Positions 31,017-40,245 of a DNA stretch of 64,000 nt are shown piece by piece. Numbering within the stretch: position 1 is the first letter of the stretch; each line of letters opens with the position of its first letter. The position numbers and the translations under genes were made by a program. Source of the stretch: Serripes groenlandicus (lineage: Eukaryota; Mollusca; Bivalvia; Cardiida; Cardiidae); contig JASEVX010000117.1 in NCBI GenBank assembly GCA_031761405.1, forward strand, positions 248,001 through 312,000, read 5' to 3'. The notes beneath the pieces were generated by a model. The model searched no databases and was not told the origin of the DNA. It worked only from the letters and a program-made list of their open reading frames with translations.

Positions 31017-31197
31017 TGTCACCCTGCTTAGCATTGTGGGCACTTAGGGATTACTTTTTTTTTTGTCCGGCATCTGTCTGTCTGTCTGCCTGTCTGTCAC
31101 ACTTTTTTGTCACACTTTTTCATCACACTTTTTCGTCACACTTTCAATGAGCAGGTGCAGGTGACATACGTGTTCCGCGGAGCACTCCATTCTAGTT
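31017..31197 (+). mobile_element. Miniature HINE-like element (family TGTCACC)
   Basis: It starts TGTCACCCTGC, then GTCCGG with (TCTG)n, then four 13-bp units TCACACTTTTTCG. The inverted end GGTGACA (31160-31166), a hairpin GTGTTCCGCGGAGCAC and TCCATTCTAGTTTT close it. It is only about 180 bp yet keeps the whole layout. Confidence 0.65.
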
Positions 31198-31199
31198 TT

Positions 31200-31483
31200 G
31201 CATATTGATACATTTGCACGCCTAAAGACTCTTTTTGAAGACAAAATGACTAAAAGGAGAAATTGCTAATAATAAGGACTATTCATAACAAATAGTCTTA
31301 ATTTATCGCCCTATAATTTCCACGATATCCGGATCGGATGTAAACAAATTGCTAATAATGAGCAATTTCTCCTTTTCTCACAATGTTTTCCACTTTATTT
31401 AATGATTATATTTCCACTCACAAATATTTTTCACATTTTGTCCAGCGATCATCTGCTAAATTTGTTGGTGGAAAATGGTTAAC
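31200..31483. mobile_element. Broken old MITE with 73-bp insertion
   Basis: AAATTGCTAATAAT occurs at 31260 and 31346 and brackets an unrelated insert (AGGACTATTCATAAC...GGATGTAAAC). The right end is GTTGGTGGAAAATGGTTAA. Confidence 0.5.
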
Positions 31484-31706
31484 CCTTTCCCACATACAAC
31501 AATTCTGCAGCAGACGAAAAACATATTGGCAAAAATATGAAATATCTCCATAAATGAGAGTTTAATTATTAAATAGAGTTGAAAACTTTGTGGCAAAAGG
31601 GGGAAATTGCTCATCATGAGCAATTTCTCCTTTTGTCACAATGTTTTCAAAAGTCGTCTGCTGCAAATGCGTCAGAATGTGTCTGCTGCAAGTGGGAAAT
31701 GGTTAA
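31479..31706 (-). mobile_element. Old piggyBac-like MITE, 228 bp
   Basis: TTAACCCTTTCCCACATACAA at left, GCAAGTGGGAAATGGTTAA at right. Tip GCTCATCATGAGC. Confidence 0.8.
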
Positions 31707-31897
31707 TGCCAGTATCTATGAAAATGTTAAATAAACAGAAGACTTCCAGTCTAAGCAAAGGGGTTATAATAAGAATTCCATGTTTTTCGGGGAATCTGGC
31801 AGGGTCTCAAAACCATTCAGTCTGACAAATAACAGAGTATAATACAGATTACAGAACATGTGAAAACGGAACTGAAGATAACATATTGTTATGTTTA

Positions 31898-32141
31898 TTA
31901 ACACTATCCCACATACAACACATCTGCAGCCGACGTCTTTCAAAGCAGTTCGTTTAAAAAAGTATGGAAACTATGAATTAATTAAAGAACAATAAACTTA
32001 TTATTGATATAAAGCTGAAAACGTTGTGGCAAAAGTATAAATTGGTCATAATGAGCAAATAATGTCCTTTTGCCACAATGTTTTCAAAAGTCATCTGCTG
32101 TAGAGGCATCAGAAAGCATCTTATATGTGGGAAAGGGTTAA
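31898..32141 (-). mobile_element. Old piggyBac-like MITE, 244 bp
   Basis: TTAACACTATCCCACATACAA at left, TATATGTGGGAAAGGGTTAA at right. Tip GGTCATAATGAGC. Confidence 0.8.
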
Positions 32142-32588
32142 CAATTCCCACATACAACATATCTGCAGCAGACATCTTTCAAAGCAGTAAATTTAAAAAA
32201 AAACTTTATGAATTAAAGAACAATTATTGATATAAAGTTAAAAAAGGACAAATTGATCATTATGGGCAGTTTCTCCTTATGCCACAATATTTACAATAGT
32301 CATCAGCTACAGAAGGCATTCTGATGCCTTATACAGCAGACGATTTTTGAAAACATTGTACAAAAATATTGGAGAAATAAAAATACTTCAGAACATGCAA
32401 TGTTTCCTTTCTGACAAATTCTTCCTATCAGAATTGCCAAACCAATTTCTTAGGTGTTACAGATGTTCTGCTGCAGATTTGATTAGTGTGGGAAAGGGTT
32501 AATGCTGAAATGCATAAGACAAATCTACAGCAGACATAAACCTCCAGCCAAAAACGTAAAAAATCTCTATAAATGAAAATGTATTTAT
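32138..32588. mobile_element. Partial old MITEs in tandem
   Basis: The first starts TTAACAATTCCCACATACAAC and closely resembles 31898-32141 in its left arm (GACATCTTTCAAAGCAGTAA). A right arm ending AGTGTGGGAAAGGGTTAA is at 32485-32502, followed by another broken left arm. Confidence 0.55.
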
Positions 32589-32737
32589 CTAACCCTTTCC
32601 CACATATAGACGCTCTCTGACGCCTCTGCAGCAGACGACTTTTGAAATCATTGTGGCGAAAGGAAAAATTGCTCATAATGAACAATTTTTTCATTTGCCA
32701 CAATGATTTAAACTCTTTTCACTAATAATACTATCAT
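32589..32737 (+). mobile_element. Old MITE cut by the next insertion
   Basis: TAACCCTTTCCCACATATAG through the hairpin (GCTCATAATGAAC). It stops where the young copy begins, and no right half is found beyond it. Confidence 0.6.
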
Positions 32738-32971
32738 TTAACCCTTTTCCTCATATAGACGCTTTCTGACGCCTCTGCAGCAGACAGCTTTTTGAAAACA
32801 TAGTGACGAAAGAAGAAATTGCACAAAACGTGCAATTTCTCCTTTTGCCACAATGTTTTCCACTTTTTGTCATAGGTCATCTATTAAATTATGGAGATTT
32901 TCTATTTTTTGACAAAATACATTCAAACGAAGTCGTCTGCTGCAGAATTGCCGTATCAGGGAAAGGGTTAA
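32738..32971 (+). mobile_element. piggyBac-like MITE, young type, 234 bp
   Basis: TTAACCCTTTTCCTCATATAG. Tip GCACAAAACGTGC. A 4-bp CGAA insertion sits before the right subterminal repeat (TCAAACGAAGTCGTC). Confidence 0.85.
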
Positions 32972-32999
32972 AGAGATTTTCTATAATTTGGACTTCATA

Positions 33000-33159
33000 A
33001 TCAGGCCTGCTTAGATAATTTTTCAGGCCTGCTCCTGATTTCAGGCTTTTATAGATCCTGAAATTTCCTTCTTTGTTTATATTGTAAATCCAGTTTCAGG
33101 CTTTGAAATCAGGGATTTCAGGACCAGAAATATTGGGCCAATAGCAGGCCTGATAATTT
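33000..33159. mobile_element. 160-bp foldback element
   Basis: ATCAGGCCTGCT at left and AGCAGGCCTGAT at right are perfect inverted ends. Inside are more CCTGAAA / TTTCAGG palindromes. It splits a MITE right arm (GAGATTTTCTATAATTTGGAC and TTTTAAAGTCGTCTGCTGC). Confidence 0.7.
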
Positions 33160-33288
33160 TAAAGTCGTCTGCTGCAAATTTATTGTATGTGGGAAAGGGT
33201 CAACCAGTTGAAATCCTTAAGTTACAATTTTCTAATATCTACTGCAGCAGATGCACCATAATTTATCGGTATCTGGGATGGAGTTTAT

Positions 33289-33527
33289 TTACCCTTTCCC
33301 ACATATAGACACTTTGTGGACACTTTGTGACGCCTCTGCAGCAGCCGACTTTTGAAAACATTTTGGCAAATGGAGAAATTGCTCATCATGGTCAATTTCT
33401 CCATTAGCCACAATGTTTTCAACTTCATTCAATAATTATTCATTCACTTATAGAGGGTTTCCATAATTTTGACTTAATGTCTCCAAAGTCGTCTGCTGCA
33501 GACTTGTTGTATGTGGGAAAGAGTTTA
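33289..33527 (+). mobile_element. Old piggyBac-like MITE, full length
   Basis: TTACCCTTTCCCACATATAG at left with a duplicated GACACTTTGTG. Right end TGTATGTGGGAAAGAGTTTA. Tip GCTCATCATGGTC. Confidence 0.75.
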
Positions 33528-33664
33528 TAAAGAGATGAATGTGGCAGAGAAACCTTTGCAGATTGCCAACATGTAAAAAACAGTTTATTTCTAACAAATT
33601 ACAGGACTTTGTACACAGTGGTTAGTTATTTGAAGGCAGTCTACTTTACTAACATTCTGGCTCA

Positions 33665-33847
33665 TTCTTGTGCATACATCAAAATTTCAGAGGACAATTT
33701 TGTAAAAATGTCAGCAAACATATGGAAACAGTGTGGCAAAGGGAGAAATTACTCATCATGAGCAATTTCTTCTTTTGCCACACTGTTTTCAAATGTTTTC
33801 TGCTACAGATGCTTCAAAATGCGTCTATAATTATGTAGGATATGGTA
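33665..33847 (-). mobile_element. Old MITE, right two thirds, upstream of exon d
   Basis: GTGTGGCAAAGGGAGAAATTAC with its complement arm TTCTTCTTTTGCCACAC and an end ATTATGTAGGATATGG. It ends about 70 bp before the exon. Confidence 0.55.
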
Positions 33848-33915
33848 AATTAAACACATGCAATTAAAGAAAGGCAAGTAATTTGTAATTCTTAAATGAT
33901 TTTATATAATTACAG

Positions 33916-34086
33916 AAAGAGTGTGCCGAGCAGAACAAACGTAAATGCAGCACATTGTCTCAGCAGTTGAGTAAAGAGAAGACGGAGAATGAAACAATGG
34001 CGACCCAGATCAAACAACTGGGTGAGCTCAGAGCTCAGGTTCTAGAACAATGTAAAACAATCAGTCATCTAAAGCAAACATCTCAG
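33916..34086 (+). CDS. JAKMIP-like gene, exon d, 57 codons, coiled coil
   Basis: Acceptor TTTTATATAATTACAG, donor CAG|GTACGG, phase 0 both sides. It encodes KECAEQNKRKCSTLSQQLSK, continues EKTENETMATQIKQLG, and ends in ELRAQVLEQCKTISHLKQTSQ, all helix-compatible with regular hydrophobic heptads. The (F/E)LR.QVLEQ..+I..L block followed by a basic stretch in the next exon matches the vertebrate JAKMIP order, where an FLRLQVLEQ block precedes a basic RSKRHRGKS-like segment. Four Cys are spread along the segment. It joins 24151 (or the candidate microexon) and 37454 in frame. A MITE starts about 33 bp after the donor. Confidence 0.85.
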
Positions 34087-34117
34087 GTACGGGTAAACCT
34101 AATGTTGACCTTTGAAT

Positions 34118-34575
34118 CTTTAACCTTTCCTTTCCCGCATACAGATGCAACGTAACATATTGACAGCAGACGAGTTTTGAAACATTGTGGCAAACGGAGA
34201 AATTGCTTGTAATGAGCAATTTCATCCTATTGCCACAATGTTTTCAATTCAATTTAATAATTATGTTTTCTTCGCCCAGTGTGATCTGGCATTGAGTTAT
34301 ATGATGCTACTTTTAACCTTGACCTTAAATTGACTATAAAGCAATGGTGGTAGAAGTTATTATTACAATTAACGAAACATAAATGCCTTGGATAATTTAC
34401 AGTTGCAATCATTTTAAAACAATAACATTTCAAAATGGAATGCTTATTTTCAATGTTTTAGGCATTTTCTCTTTTTGCAACAATGTTTTCAAGTCTATTC
34501 AATTACTATACTTAAAATGTTTAACTATTTTCAATAAATTTGCCTGCTCAAGATTTGTTGAATGTGGGAAAGAAC
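34118..34575 (+). mobile_element. Old MITE interrupted by ~190 bp
   Basis: Left half 34118-34265 (TTAACCTTTCCTTTCCCGCAT, hairpin tip GCTTGTAATGAGC) and a right half from about 34460 (CATTTTCTCTTTTTGCAAC) to TTGAATGTGGGAAAG. The sequence between is unassigned. Confidence 0.5.
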
Positions 34576-35005
34576 CAACTTGTCAGTTTGTAGAACAATG
34601 TTAGCTTTTCCATGTTTCCCTCTTGTGTAGGTTTAAAAAATCTTAACATCTGATTGTTTTTTGACAGTTCCTACCTTTAATATATGCCACATCTGAAGAT
34701 TATGGAGACAAAACTTGCCTGATCTCTGGCTTGAACAATTCTTATACAATTTTTACCAAACTTGGTCACATATCTTAACCAAGATTAAAGTTAACCTTTG
34801 ACTACTTGCATACACATTTTGGCTCCATAATTTTGTTTTCAAAGATGTTTTCAAAGGTATCTGCTGCGGAATTCATCTATATGGGAAAGGGTTGAAGATA
34901 AAAAAAAAGTTGGACATTAACAGAGTATATTAATTACCTTCCCACTTAAAAATCTGCAACAGACAACCTTGAAAACATCAAACACATGTAAAAATGAACA
35001 AATCT
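34576..35005. other. Intron spacer with a HINE-unit remnant and MITE ends
   Basis: ACCAAACTTGGTCACATATC looks like a decayed HINE unit. A MITE right end (TATCTGCTGCGGAATTC, GGGAAAGGGTT) is at 34858-34893, and a left-arm fragment at 34945-34985. Confidence 0.45.
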
Positions 35006-35235
35006 TTAACCCTTTCCCTCATATAGACACTTTCTGACGCCTCTGCAGCAGACGGCTTTTTGAAAACATAGTGACAAAAGAAGAAATTGCACAGAACGTG
35101 CAATTTCTCCTTTTGCCACAATGTTTTCCACTTTTAGTCATAGGTTATCCATTCAATTATGGAGATTTTCTATTTTTTGACAAAATACGTTCAAAGTCGT
35201 CTGCTGCAGAATTGCCGTATGAGGGAAAGGGTTAA
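35006..35235 (+). mobile_element. piggyBac-like MITE, 230 bp (duplicate of 36196)
   Basis: Exact 230 bp. Tip GCACAGAACGTGC. The downstream flank AAGCTTTGATGCTCATATGC is shared with the MITE at 36196-36425. Confidence 0.9.
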
Positions 35236-35277
35236 AGCTTTGATGCTCATATGCCATTCCTTCTTCTGTCACATTTT

Positions 35278-36140
35278 TAGCTCACCTAAGCACGAAGTGC
35301 AAGGTGAGCTTTTGTGATCACTCACCGTCTGGCGTCCGTCGTCGTCGTCAGCGTCTGTTAACAATTTCCTACAAATGACTTCTCCTACTAAACAAATGGA
35401 CAGATTTCAAAATAACTTCACAGGAATGGTCCTTAGGTAGTCCTCTTTCAAAGTTGTTCAAAGAAATTAATTCCAAGTAGAACTTTGGTTGCTGCGGCAT
35501 CAGAAAAGGGGAAAATTGCCAAATCTTAAAAAATCTTCTTGTCCAAAAGTACTGGCCCGATTTGAAAATTATTTTGCACAAATGTTCCTTGGGACACTCT
35601 TTACCAAGATTGTTCAAATATTTCCAATCCGTTGAAAAACATGGCCGCCAGGGGGCGGAGCCTGTTTTCCTTATATGTGCATTGTTTAAACTTTGAAAAA
35701 TCTTCTTGTCCAAAAGTACTGGGCCGATTTGAAAATAATTTTGCACAAAATTTAATGTTCCATGGTGCACCCTTTACCAAGATTGTTCAAATAATTTTGA
35801 TCCGTTGAAAAACATGGCCGCCAGGAGGCGGAGCTTGTTTTCCTTATATGTGCATTGTTAAAACTTTAAAAATCTTCTTGTCCAAAAGTACTGGCCTGAT
35901 TTAAAAATTATTTTGCACCAATGTTCCTTGGGGCACCCTTTACGAATTGTTCAAATATTTTTGATCCGTTGAAAAACATGGCCGCCAGGGGGCAGAGCTT
36001 GTTTTCCTTATATGTGCATTGTTAAAACTTTAAAAATCTTCTTGTCCAAAAGTATTGGCCTAAAAAGTGTAAACACTTTGAAAACTATTGAAGTTCTATT
36101 AAATCAGGTGAGCGATATAGGACCATCATGGCCCTCTTGT
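35278..36140 (+). mobile_element. HINE-like element with an empty-site copy nearby
   Basis: 5' stem-loop TAGCTCACCTAAGCAC / GTGCAAGGTGAGC, then GGCGTCCGTCGTCGTCG. Tandem units of about 166-173 bp follow (TGTTCCTTGGGACACTC; GCCGCCAGGGGGCGGAGC; CTTATATGTGCATTG), then GGTGAGC and ACCATCATGGCCCTCTTG. The flanks 35236-35277 and 36141-36190 are found fused without the element at 36426-36540. Confidence 0.85.
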
Positions 36141-36195
36141 TTCCAAAAGTCATCTGCTGAAGATGTGTCTATATGGGTCTGCACATGAGAAAAGG

Positions 36196-36425
36196 TTAAC
36201 CCTTTCCTTCATATAGACGCTTTCTGACGCCTCTGCAGCAGACAGCTTTTTGAAAACATAGTGACAAAAGAAGAAATTGCTCAAAACGAGCAATTTCTCC
36301 TTTTGCCACAATGTTTTCCACTTTTTGTCATAGGTTATCCATTCAATTATAGAGATTTTCTATGTTTTGACAAAATACGTTCAAAGTCGTCTGCTGCAGA
36401 ATTGTCGTATGAGGGAAAGTGTTAA
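36196..36425 (+). mobile_element. piggyBac-like MITE, 230 bp (duplicate of 35006)
   Basis: Exact 230 bp. Tip GCTCAAAACGAGC, whereas its duplicate partner has GCAC/GTGC. Confidence 0.9.
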
Positions 36426-36713
36426 AGCTTTTATGCTCATATGCCATTCCTTCTTCTGTCACATTTTTTCCAAAAGTCATCTGCTAAAGATGTGTCTATA
36501 TGGATCTGCACATGGGAAAAGGTTAAAGAAATGAAGGGGACTGAAAACAGATTGGTTAATTAATTTCATTGTAGAACTATATTTATTCGTTACCTTCTGT
36601 TTTCAATCAACAAATTGGCCAACACAAGTCCTCAATAGATCAACTGTTTACCCATCAATTATTCATGAGTGAACCCTCATAGAAGGGTAATGGAGTAGAT
36701 AGTTTGGTTTATA
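36426..36713. other. Empty site of the 35278 element, then unassigned intron
   Basis: GTCACATTTTTTCCAAAAGTC at about 36459-36479 is the uninterrupted version of the flanks of 35278-36140. The remainder (36540-36713) shows nothing recognisable. Confidence 0.6.
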
Positions 36714-36943
36714 TTAACCCTTTCCCTCATACGACAATTTTGCAGCAGATGACTTTAAACATATTTTGTCAAAAAATGTAAAATCTCGATAATTGAATGG
36801 ATAACCTATGACGAAAAGTGGAAAACATTGTGTCAAAAGAAGAAATTGTTCGTTTTGAGCAATTTCTTCTTTTGTCACTATGTTTTCAAAAAGCCGTTTG
36901 CTACAGAGGCGTCAGAAAGCATCTATATGAGGGAAAGGGTTAA
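36714..36943 (-). mobile_element. piggyBac-like MITE, 230 bp
   Basis: Exact 230 bp. Tip GTTCGTTTTGAGC. The right TTAA is shared with the deletion form that follows. Confidence 0.9.
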
Positions 36944-37124
36944 TGCTTTCCCTCATATAGACGCTTTCTGATGCATCTACAGCAGACGGCTTTTTGAAAA
37001 CGAGCAATTTCTTCTTTTGCCACAATGTTTTCCACTTTTTGTCATAGGTTATCCAGATTTTCTAATTTTTGACAAAATACGTACAAATTCGTCTGCTGCA
37101 GAATTGTGTATGAGGGAAAGCTTA
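36940..37124 (+). mobile_element. piggyBac-like MITE, internal deletion form
   Basis: TTAATGCTTTCCCTCATATAG at left, TATGAGGGAAAGCTTA at right. TTGAAAAC joins GAGCAATTTC, which removes the left hairpin arm at an AAAAC microhomology. Confidence 0.8.
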
Positions 37125-37445
37125 CAATAAACCAAAACAGAAACATGAAATCTCTATATAAATGAAAATGTATTGATTGAATAGATTTGAGAAAATTGTG
37201 GCAAACGGTCTTCATCTGTCCCAATATTTAAAAAAAAAACATCTACTGCACATGCATCATGATGCATCATGTGGAAAGGGGTTGGCCGGTTTAGTCAATT
37301 TATTATATGACATTTTAAAACATTGTGACAAAAGGTGAAATTGCTCATCATTCCCAAAATGTACAATACATATACTTTCATTTATAGAGATTTTCTAGAC
37401 ACTTGCACTTGTTGTCAAAGTTATTTGCTATAGATTCTAACCTCT
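37125..37445. mobile_element. Fragments of two old MITEs up to the exon e acceptor
   Basis: Right arms such as ATGCATCATGATGCATCATG and GAAATTGCTCATCATTCC, then TTTGCTATAGATTCTAACC, with missing ends. The last fragment stops about 10 bp before the acceptor CTCTTTTCTCAG. Confidence 0.5.
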
Positions 37446-37453
37446 TTTCTCAG

Positions 37454-37522
37454 GAAAAAGACAGACGGATGGAGGTTCTTCAACAAAGAAAGAAAAGAAG
37501 ATTGAGAAAGTCTGTGGAACAA
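37454..37522 (+). CDS. JAKMIP-like gene, exon e, 23 codons, basic
   Basis: Acceptor CCTCTTTTCTCAG, donor CAA|GTAAGT (a full consensus donor), phase 0. It encodes EKDRRMEVLQQRKKRRLRKS then VEQ. Ten of 23 residues are Lys or Arg, giving a strongly basic helix end. In vertebrate JAKMIP proteins a similarly basic segment follows the LEQ coiled coil and precedes an acidic linker, and the same order is seen here. A MITE fragment begins 18 bp after the donor. The exon is short but its two splice signals are the best in the gene. Confidence 0.85.
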
Positions 37523-37539
37523 GTAAGTGTGTGAATATT

Positions 37540-37651
37540 GCCTTAACCCTTTCCCAAATGCAGGCACCATTTGAAAATATGGTGGTTATTTCTTGTTTTT
37601 GCCATAAAGAATATGATCTGGCTTTATTTGATTGTCCAAGATGGGTTTTAT
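37540..37651 (+). mobile_element. Old MITE left fragment
   Basis: TTAACCCTTTCCCAAATGCAG with a damaged interior. It ends before the next HINE-like 5' end. Confidence 0.55.
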
Positions 37652-37945
37652 TAGCTCACTTGAGCACGAAGTGCGGGCTGAGATAATTGTGATCACTCGC
37701 TGTCCAGTGTCGTAGTCATTAGTCTTTTCGTTCACATTTTCCTACAAACAACTTCTCATCATACCAATTTCAAACTAATTTACACATCTTAGTTGGTCCT
37801 CTTTCAAAGTTGTTCAAAGAATTTAATTCTATCTAGAACTTTGGTTGCAGCGGCATCAGAAAGAGGGAAAAATGCCAAACCTTTAATAATCTTCTTGTCC
37901 AAAAGTACTGGCCCCATTTGAAAATTATTTGAAATAAATAAAGAC
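37652..37945 (+). mobile_element. 3'-truncated HINE-like element
   Basis: TAGCTCACTTGAGCACGAAGTGC, then GATCACTCGCTGTCC and one partial tandem unit (CTTGTCCAAAAGTACTGGCC). The 3' hairpin end is missing. Confidence 0.7.
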
Positions 37946-38037
37946 AATAAAACCAAAGTTTCTTAAATTCATGTAAAATAGATGTAATCTATATCATGAA
38001 ATTGATTAAACTATGAGTTATTCTTTTTTACTTTCAG

Positions 38038-38154
38038 CTTTCAAGACTAAGTAGTCCATGCAGTGCTATAGACGATGAGCGTTCTATAGACTCAGATCTG
38101 TCAATGTCATCAATATCAGGGGGAACACTGTCAGATGATGACATCCTAGAAGAG
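38038..38154 (+). CDS. JAKMIP-like gene, exon f, 39 codons, acidic Ser-rich linker
   Basis: Acceptor TTTTTTACTTTCAG, donor GAG|GTAAAA (weak after position +4), phase 0. It encodes LSRLSSPCSAIDDERSIDSD followed by LSMSSISGGTLSDDDILEE. This is a low-complexity stretch rich in Ser and Asp with casein-kinase-like S-D-D-D patterns, unlikely to be helical. It corresponds in position to the DEESVDSETLSETSY-type linker of vertebrate JAKMIP proteins, between the second and third coiled coils. It joins 37522 and 41341 in frame. The donor is the weakest of the set, which could allow alternative use. Confidence 0.8.
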
Positions 38155-38183
38155 GTAAAAAAGGCTGTAGGTTAGGGACCTGT

Positions 38184-38330
38184 TAACCCCCTTTCCCATA
38201 TGCTGACGGACTCTGTTGCTTCTGCTGCAGACGACAATGGTTTTACAGTATTTATGGGAAATCTAAATATTGCTTATTTTGAGCAATTTCTTCTTTTCCC
38301 ACAATTTCAGAATTTGTACCCTTCTGTTTT
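38184..38330 (+). mobile_element. Old MITE left half, cut by the HINE-like element
   Basis: TTAACCCCCTTTCCCATATGC, with GCTTATTTTGAGC tip and TTCTTCTTTTCCCACAA. It stops at the TAGCTCACC of the next element. Confidence 0.6.
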
Positions 38331-39536
38331 TAGCTCACCAGAGCACGTAGTGCTCAAGGTGAGTTATTGTGATTGCCTTTTGTCCGTCGTTCGTCGTCCG
38401 TCGTCAACATTTGCTTGTTAATTCACTAGAGGCAACATTTTGCATCCAATCTTTATAAAAGTTTATCAGAACATATATCTCGATCAACTCTAGGCCAAGT
38501 TCGAAACTGGGTCATGTGGGGTCAAAATCTAGGTCACTAGGTCAAATTTAAGGAAAATCTTGTTAACACTCCTGAAGCCGCATTTTTGGCTTGAGCATGT
38601 TGAAACTTTGTCAGAATGTTTGTCTTAGTGATATCTAGGCCAAGTTCGAAAATAGGTCATGTCGGGTCAAAAGCTAGGTCACTAGGTCAAATTTAAGGAA
38701 AATCTTGTTAACACTCCTGAAGCCGCATTTTTGGCTTGAGCATGTTGAAACTTTGTCAGAATGTTTGTCTTAGTGATATCTAGGCCAAGTTTGAAAATAG
38801 GTCATGTCGGGTCAAAAGCTAAGTCGCTAGGTCAAATTTAAGGAAAATCTTGTTAACACTCCTGAAGCCGCATTTTTGGCTTGAGCATGTTGAAACTTTG
38901 TCAGAATGTTTGTCATAGTGATATCTAGGCCAAGTTCGAATATAGGTCATGTCGGGTCAAAAACTAGGTCACTAGGCCAAATTGAAGGAAAATCTTGTTA
39001 ACACTCTGGAAGCCACATTTTAAACTTGACCATGTTGAAACTTTGTCGGAAAGTTTGTCTTGATGATATCTAGGCCAAGTTCGAATATGGGTCATGTCCG
39101 GTCAAAAAGTAGGTCACTAGGCCAAATTGAAGGAAAATCTTGTTAACTCTCTGGAAGCCACATTTTTGGCTTGATCATGTTGAAACTTTGTCAGAATATT
39201 TTTCTAAGTAATAGCTAGGCCAAGTTCGAATATGAGTCATGTCGGGTTAAAAACTAGGTCACTAGGCCAAATTTAAGGAAAATCTCGTTAACACTCTTGA
39301 AGCCGCATTTTAAACTTGAGCATGTTGAAACTTTATCAGAAAGTTTGTCCTGATGATATTTAGGCCAAGTTCGAATATGGGTCATGTCATGTCAAAAACT
39401 AGGTCACTAGACCAAATTTAAGGGAAATCTTGTTAACACTCTGGAAGCCACATGTTTGGCTTGAGCATGAGAGAGTTATGTCTTAAATAGCCCATTCTCA
39501 GGTGAGCGATTCCAGGGCCTCATGGCCCTCTTGTTT
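38331..39536 (+). mobile_element. HINE-like element with seven 145-bp tandem units
   Basis: 5' stem-loop TAGCTCACCAGAGCAC / GTGCTCAAGGTGAG, then GTCCGTCGTTCGTCGTCC. Units start at ACACTCCTGAAGCC at 38566, 38711, 38856, 39001, 39146, 39291 and 39436, an invariant spacing of 145 bp. GGTGAGCGAT, hairpin GGGCCTCATGGCCC and CTCTTGTTT close it. Each unit carries TAGGTCACTAGG and GGCCAAGTTCGAA. Confidence 0.85.
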
Positions 39537-39728
39537 GTTTTATTGGGGTTTTACGCCGTTTTCAACATTATTTCAGTTATATCAAGGCGACAGTTCACTT
39601 ATTCATGGTCCCTGGGTAAACAAACCAGTACTAGGCTAGAAAATGTGCCTTGCCCAAGAGCACTCCACCATGACCGTAGGGACACCCGGTTTCAAATCCC
39701 CGATGCTAACCACTCGACCACGGCGGAT
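39537..39728 (-). mobile_element. tRNA-type SINE, complete body
   Basis: On the minus strand the head is TCCGCCGTGGTCGAGTGGTT, the B-box region GGGGATTTGAAACCGGGT, the core GTGAACTGTCGCCTTGATAT and the end GGCGTAAAACCCCAATAAAA. Same family as 13004-13231. It abuts the 3' end of the HINE-like element. Confidence 0.8.
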
Positions 39729-40245
39729 TCTGCAGCAGACAACATTGTTTTCACAATGTTTTCAACTCTAATTCAAAACTATTGTGGGAAATTGAGAAAT
39801 TGCTTGTTTTGAGCATTTTCTCATTTTCCCACAATGTTACATAACAGTCAATGCTGCAGAGGTGTCAATTTCTACTCTATTTCTCTAATTTGTGAAGATT
39901 TCCTTTTGACAACCCATTCCCCCATACAACAAATATGCAGCAGACAACTTTGACAATTTTTGGGCAAAAAACATGGAAAAATCTTTATAAATGAAAGTGT
40001 AATTACTGAAAAAAGTTGAAAACACTGTGGCAAAAGTTGTTTGCTGCATAGGTCTCAGAAAGCATCAGTCATAACTCTGTTCCAACAAATCTGAGCGCCC
40101 AGAAGAGAAACCGTCAAATGTACTACCATTTTTAAATTCTGTCCTAGGAAAGGTCTGTTTCATATATGCAGATGAAATTTTACATTGGCAGCAGAGGAGA
40201 TTTTTTTTAAATATTGTGTCAAAGGACATTAAAAGGAGATATTCC
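39729..40245. mobile_element. Three broken old MITEs
   Basis: Arms TCTGCAGCAGACAAC (39729), CCCATTCCCCCATACAACAA (39919) and TTCATATATGCAGATG (40158) mark starts. None retains both ends. Confidence 0.5.

Noticed and set aside
38566..39480. CRISPR-like array
   Set aside because: The units are head-to-tail 145-bp repeats without alternating unique spacers, within an animal intron.
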